A stretch of DNA of 64,000 nucleotides from assembly GCA_012295275.1 (NCBI GenBank), contig CM022675.1, forward strand, positions 10,084,693 through 10,148,692. The letters are read 5' to 3'. A program made the translations under genes and the position numbers. Positions 59,957 to 64,000 of this stretch are shown here, piece by piece; within the stretch, counting starts at the first letter, position 1; each line of letters begins with the position of its first letter. This stretch comes from Chrysomallon squamiferum (taxonomy: Eukaryota; Mollusca; Gastropoda; Neomphalida; Peltospiridae). The notes under the pieces were generated by a model. The model was not told where the DNA came from. It saw only the letters and a program-made list of their open reading frames with translations, and made no database searches.

Positions 59957-60110
59957 ACTTACTGTGACGTAGGCAAACACGGAATCTTCCGGAGTTGCTT
60001 TTTTAAAAGTTGAATTATGGGATATTTTCGCGCGACGCCCGGGAAATTAAACTGGTTGCGTCAGACGCAATTTGTATTTGTCTACAGCGCGAGCAGATCA
60101 CGCGCTGACG
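59957..60110 (-). promoter_or_regulatory. CpG-rich island, candidate promoter/5' UTR exon of the DSL-EGF gene
   Basis: A CpG cluster in otherwise AT-rich DNA (GCGCGACGCCCGGG, GTGACGTAGG). On the minus strand it ends in a consensus donor, GTCACA|GTAAGT, at 59963/59962. It holds two dyads: TTGCGTCAGACGCAA at 60056-60070, and CAGCGCG/CGCGCTG at 60085-60107. There is no ATG in the candidate exon, so it would be 5' UTR. The link to the DSL-EGF gene is inference from position and strand. Confidence 0.35.
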
Positions 60111-60329
60111 AAACAAACCGATTAACCCTTTAACCGATAAAGGATTAAATATTATTATTACGATAATAGATTTTTCATTTGCAAATAAATAGAAGATAGT
60201 AGAATTAGAATTAAAAGGAAAAATATTTTCATTTTTTTTTTTTAATGTAATGGTTTTAATGGTAAGAAATATATTGTTATTTTAATTTTAATTATAGTGA
60301 GAAAAGAATAATACCAATAAAAATAAGAC

Positions 60330-60333
60330 GACA

Positions 60334-60388
<55 letters not shown>

Positions 60389-60545
60389 CAAAAATATGAT
60401 AATGATAATGATGACAATTATGATGACGATTATGATAAATTAACCGTACAACAATAACAACAACAACAATAGTAATAACAGTACTACTACTACTTTTACT
60501 ACTACTAATTATAATAATAATAAGAAGAAGAAGAAGAAGAAAGTG
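60330..60545. repeat. (AAT)n, (GAT)n and (AAG)n simple repeats
   Basis: Triplet blocks including about 50 nt of AAT at 60335-60385. Confidence 0.9.
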
Positions 60546-62099
60546 AAAAAAGAAGAACAAAATGTGATGAGCAAGATATTAGAAAAAGAAGTGAAGTAAT
60601 GTAAGAAGAAAGAAATGAATGAATAGGAAGAGAGAAGAAAGAAGAGAAAAAGAGAAAAAAAACGAAGATATAAAAAAAAAAAGGATGATGAAGTTATGAC
60701 GGAGGCACAACAATGGAAGAAAATAAAATAAAAAAAATAAAAATAAAAAAAAAAAAAAGGTAGAAAACACAAAAAAACAAACCCAGTAAAACAGAAAAAA
60801 CCTAAGAAAAAAAAACAAATTTTAGAAAACAAAGAAGAACAAATAAGGCAAATAAGAGACAAAAAAAACAAATAAAGAAAATAAAATATCCTTTCATTAT
60901 CCCTTACTACGAGTTATCTTTCTTGAGTAAAATAAAATAAGGTTGTTTTCACACGGAGGAAGTCCTGAGATAAATATCAAACATCTACATTTCCCCCAAA
61001 TCGTACATCCACGTACACTAATGATTTTTCGAAATATCCGTGTTGTTTCCTAGACAATAACGTCGTCGTCGTTGTTGTTGTGGTCGTTAAACGACGTAAC
61101 ACCAACGTGCCATCCTGAGAAAGAGCAAATTTGCTTAACTTAGATCGAATTCAAACCGCTTCGCGGATTAAGCCTCTCTTTAGACTGACCCGTGCGTGGG
61201 TTACACTATGCTCGATCGGGGCGTGACAGGTCGGAAGATCAATTCTCCGCTTTGAACACTTTGGTCTATTTCCTTCTTCCAGCCCGTACCGCAGAAACAA
61301 TTTCTCAAATACCGTGCTTCATGTTTTATTTTTTTTCTTACACGCAAAGGGAACAGTTTTTTGCACAAATATCTAATCAGTAATGTTAACACTGAATATA
61401 ATTACGTCAGCCATTTTTGAAGTTTCTAAAATTCACAGACGTTCAAGCGAGTAATGTAATGGACACTTAATAAAGAATTCTCGTTTATATATATTCAATA
61501 TGTTGTTAATGTTAGGGTTTTAGAATGTTATAGGACAAGAGGGAATGCTAGTATTTTCTTTCTTTTTTTTTCTGTCTGTTTTGTACAGTTTGATTTTTTT
61601 TTTTAACCGTCAAAGCAAAAGAGATCTATTCTTTTGCCGAAATTTATATTTGGCGTCTTAAAAAGAATTTAAGTGATAAATTTGTTATAAATAAAAATAA
61701 TAAATAAAAGTTAATAAATTACTATAAATTTAATAAAAGTAAGAGAGGCAGAGGAAATGAAAGACAGAGAGAGATAGGGAAAGAAAGAGAAAAAGAAAAG
61801 AGGTGGCACATAGAGATAAATAAATAGATATTGATAGATAGATCGACAAATAGATGGCTAGATAGATATATGGATGGATTTATAGATATATAGATCTGAA
61901 AGATAAATAATTATAAATGATAGAAAGAAAGAGAGAGGGAAATTGTAAAAGGTACGACAAAAAAAAAAAAAAAAAAAAAGTAGGGTGGGGTAACACCGCT
62001 GATTAATTCTATTTTAAACGAAATCCATCTGTAAACATTCTGACCGGAAGTCACAGAAGGACACTTTTCTTATCTCCTACCTGAAAGAGGGCGTCGATT

Positions 62100-62520
62100 T
62101 TTAACAACAAATCTACCAACGTAAACGTTTTTAATCAAGAGTTATCTCTCCTTTGTTTAAACCTCTCATCTCTCTGTTTGACGAGAGCGGTCATTTTCGG
62201 TTAGCGAACACGCTCGAAAATTAAAACGGGAGTGGACACTCGGACAAATATTAATTTATCGACTGCTTTGGCCTCGTTCTCGCACTTCGGAGGATGACCA
62301 AAGAACGAGGGCTAAAATGTCTCGCACGCACGGACGGACATCGGCGGCCATTTGTAAATTTAAATTCGATGCTGTTTACTCAACAACTAGGTGCAGAAAT
62401 TAATGTATGTGTGTTAACATGTCGCGGCTAATTCAAGGCCAGGATGCTTTGCTCGTAAAGATCAGCGCTCCGGACAAAACAAATCCAGGATCTGTGTTTT
62501 CAGAAATCACGGTATGGACA
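62100..62520. promoter_or_regulatory. CpG-enriched island, possible promoter and first exon
   Basis: Enriched in CpG (CTCGCACGCACGGACGG, CGGCGGCCATTTG) relative to its surroundings. On plus, ATG 62419 opens MSRLIQGQDALLVKISAPDK and reaches a possible donor, ATCACG|GTATGG, near 62511. I do not recognise the peptide and no downstream exon is evident in the window. Confidence 0.25.
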
Positions 62521-62652
62521 CTGTCCAAGCCGGCTGCAGACGTCACAGAGGTGGTTTTTGTTCTCTTATTTCTGCGACGTCAGCTCGAGGATATTTATCT
62601 TTTTGTTGGTGTCGTTGATCAGGGCGTATTAGTTTTCTGACCCTGAGTTTTG

Positions 62653-62656
<4 letters not shown>

Positions 62657-62724
<68 letters not shown>
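62657..62724. repeat. (CT)n microsatellite
   Basis: About 68 nt of CT. Confidence 0.97.
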
Positions 62725-62727
<3 letters not shown>

Positions 62728-62824
62728 CCTTCTTCTGTCTCTTCGTGTTTTTTTTTCTGTCAGTATTCTTCAGATTTGCTTGACTTATTTATTTAATTTT
62801 TATTTGTCTTTGTTTTTCTTTCTC

Positions 62825-63070
62825 ATACACATATTTATCTATATCTATATGTCTGTCTATCTACCTGTCTATATGTCTGTCTGTCCATCCATCCTATGTA
62901 TGTCCATCCATCCATCCTGTCCATATGTCTCTATCTCAATATCTCTATCTATCTATCTATCTATCTATATGTATGTTATATCTATTTACATGTCTCTGCC
63001 TATCTATCTGTCGTATATATATATATATATTTATTTTTTTTTCCCTTCTCTATATATATATATATATTTA
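62825..63070. repeat. (TCTA/TCCA)n and (TA)n simple repeats
   Basis: Imperfect TCTA and CCAT tetranucleotides followed by TA runs. Confidence 0.85.
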
Positions 63071-63639
63071 AATCGTTCTCTCCTGAATATTAAATCAATT
63101 CTAAACAAGCGCTCTTAATGAAAATAAACTCACTGTCACCAGACACAATCACATACACACCGACACCACTGTTTTTGCTTACAGTGTACGGTGAAGCATT
63201 TTAAAAAGCCTGAGAACAAATTTAAAACGTGCACGACGTCTTTGATGTGGATGACACACTCGGGTTATTTCCGTGTACAAAGTAACATTGAGTACAAACT
63301 GAACAACGTCATTAGCATTTAAGGAAGGTGAATGGAGTAAAAAAAAAAAAAAACTTCTGATGAAAAATAAAACACAGGAGTGTTGAGAAACTGTTTACGT
63401 CATTTTACGTGGACGCCATTATCATTACAGCATCGTAGCAAACGTAAATAAAAGCTGAAAAATACTGGAGACGTAAAATGAAATGTTATTGTTTGAAGAA
63501 TGATTTAATCCACGACATGACGTCACTAGCTGAAAAGAAAAAAATTGTTTTTTTATAGTTTAATAGTCATTTTTATTTTTATTATTAACAATAACTGATC
63601 GTAATTTTGAATAAAACGGGAATATAAAAGTAACATACA

Positions 63640-63990
63640 TTTCATTATGTGGTATAATATGATATCGTGTGCTATGGTATGGCATTGTATGGTATGGTGT
63701 GATATGGTTTGGCATGGTATGCTATAGCACAGTATGCTGTGGTATGCAGTAGAGTAATCTAATATGATATGGTATGGTACAATATGGTATGGTACGGTTT
63801 GGTATAGAATACTGTAGTATCATCTCGTATAGTATGGCATAGAACCGGAAAACTGAGAAATCCGGGTCATCTACAGTCCAAAGTTTTTTGCCGGATAAAT
63901 GTTCTGGTATTTGTATTGTGATGTGATATAAGAAATGATATAGTATGATATGATATGATGCTTGATATCATAAGGAGTATATTTTATGAT
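63640..63990. repeat. TATGG-type minisatellite
   Basis: Degenerate TATGGTATGG/ATATGATATG pentamer repeats running to the end of the window, interrupted by unique sequence at about 63840-63905. Confidence 0.8.
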
Positions 63991-64000
63991 AAGGTGTATA

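Noticed and set aside
62290-62365. Minus-strand ATG in a good context (MAADVRPCVRDILALVLW) as signal-peptide exon of the DSL-EGF gene
   Set aside because: Hydrophobic core too short, no convincing donor, and a stop after 31 codons.

Overview
The window is genomic DNA from an animal (metazoan). Genes are split by canonical GT-AG introns. Exons are GC-richer islands in very AT-rich introns packed with microsatellites, poly-A runs and (CT)n/(AG)n tracts. A Notch-ligand-type DSL domain, an MBD5/6-type chromatin protein, a SKICH autophagy receptor and a chitin-binding domain together fit a lophotrochozoan, most likely a mollusc. That species-level guess is inference only.

Layout, left to right. 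(1) 91-8488, minus strand: a complete 13-exon AARSD1 gene (alanyl-tRNA trans-editing enzyme), which I could splice in frame from start to stop (425 aa). (2) About 8,490-9,020: a divergent promoter region with a CRE palindrome and an NRF1-like site, followed by a likely non-coding first exon for the next gene. (3) 10.5-11.86 kb: a decayed transposon with long inverted terminal repeats and an integrase-type relic. (4) 14,960-25,768, plus strand: an MBD5/MBD6 orthologue with an N-terminal MBD and a C-terminal PWWP domain. Its fourth intron holds a hAT-type MITE and its fifth holds tandem copies of an exon edge. (5) 25.8-31.8 kb: 3' UTR and intergenic AT-rich DNA. (6) 31.8-40.5 kb, plus strand: a TATA/CRE promoter, then a TAX1BP1/CALCOCO-family autophagy receptor (SKICH, LIR-like motifs, coiled coil, C-terminal ubiquitin-binding zinc finger). 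(7) 43.6-55.9 kb, minus strand: a large DSL-domain gene with an MNNL-like exon, a DSL domain, 24 EGF repeats and, unexpectedly, a C-terminal peritrophin-A (CBM14) chitin-binding domain. It has no visible transmembrane segment; its 5' exon was not found. (8) 56-64 kb: mostly repeats, with two CpG-rich islands near 60.0 and 62.3 kb that look like promoters.

The most interesting object is the DSL-EGF-CBM14 gene: it reads as a secreted, chitin-anchored relative of Notch ligands. Six single-base frame conflicts occur in otherwise well-conserved exons of three genes, three of them beside short homopolymers. They look like uncorrected consensus errors rather than gene decay, but this needs read-level checking.

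The genes are not an operon. AARSD1 (translation quality control), MBD5/6 (chromatin), the SKICH receptor (selective autophagy) and the DSL protein (extracellular) appear to be independent neighbours. The only regulatory coupling suggested is the shared divergent AARSD1/MBD5-6 promoter.
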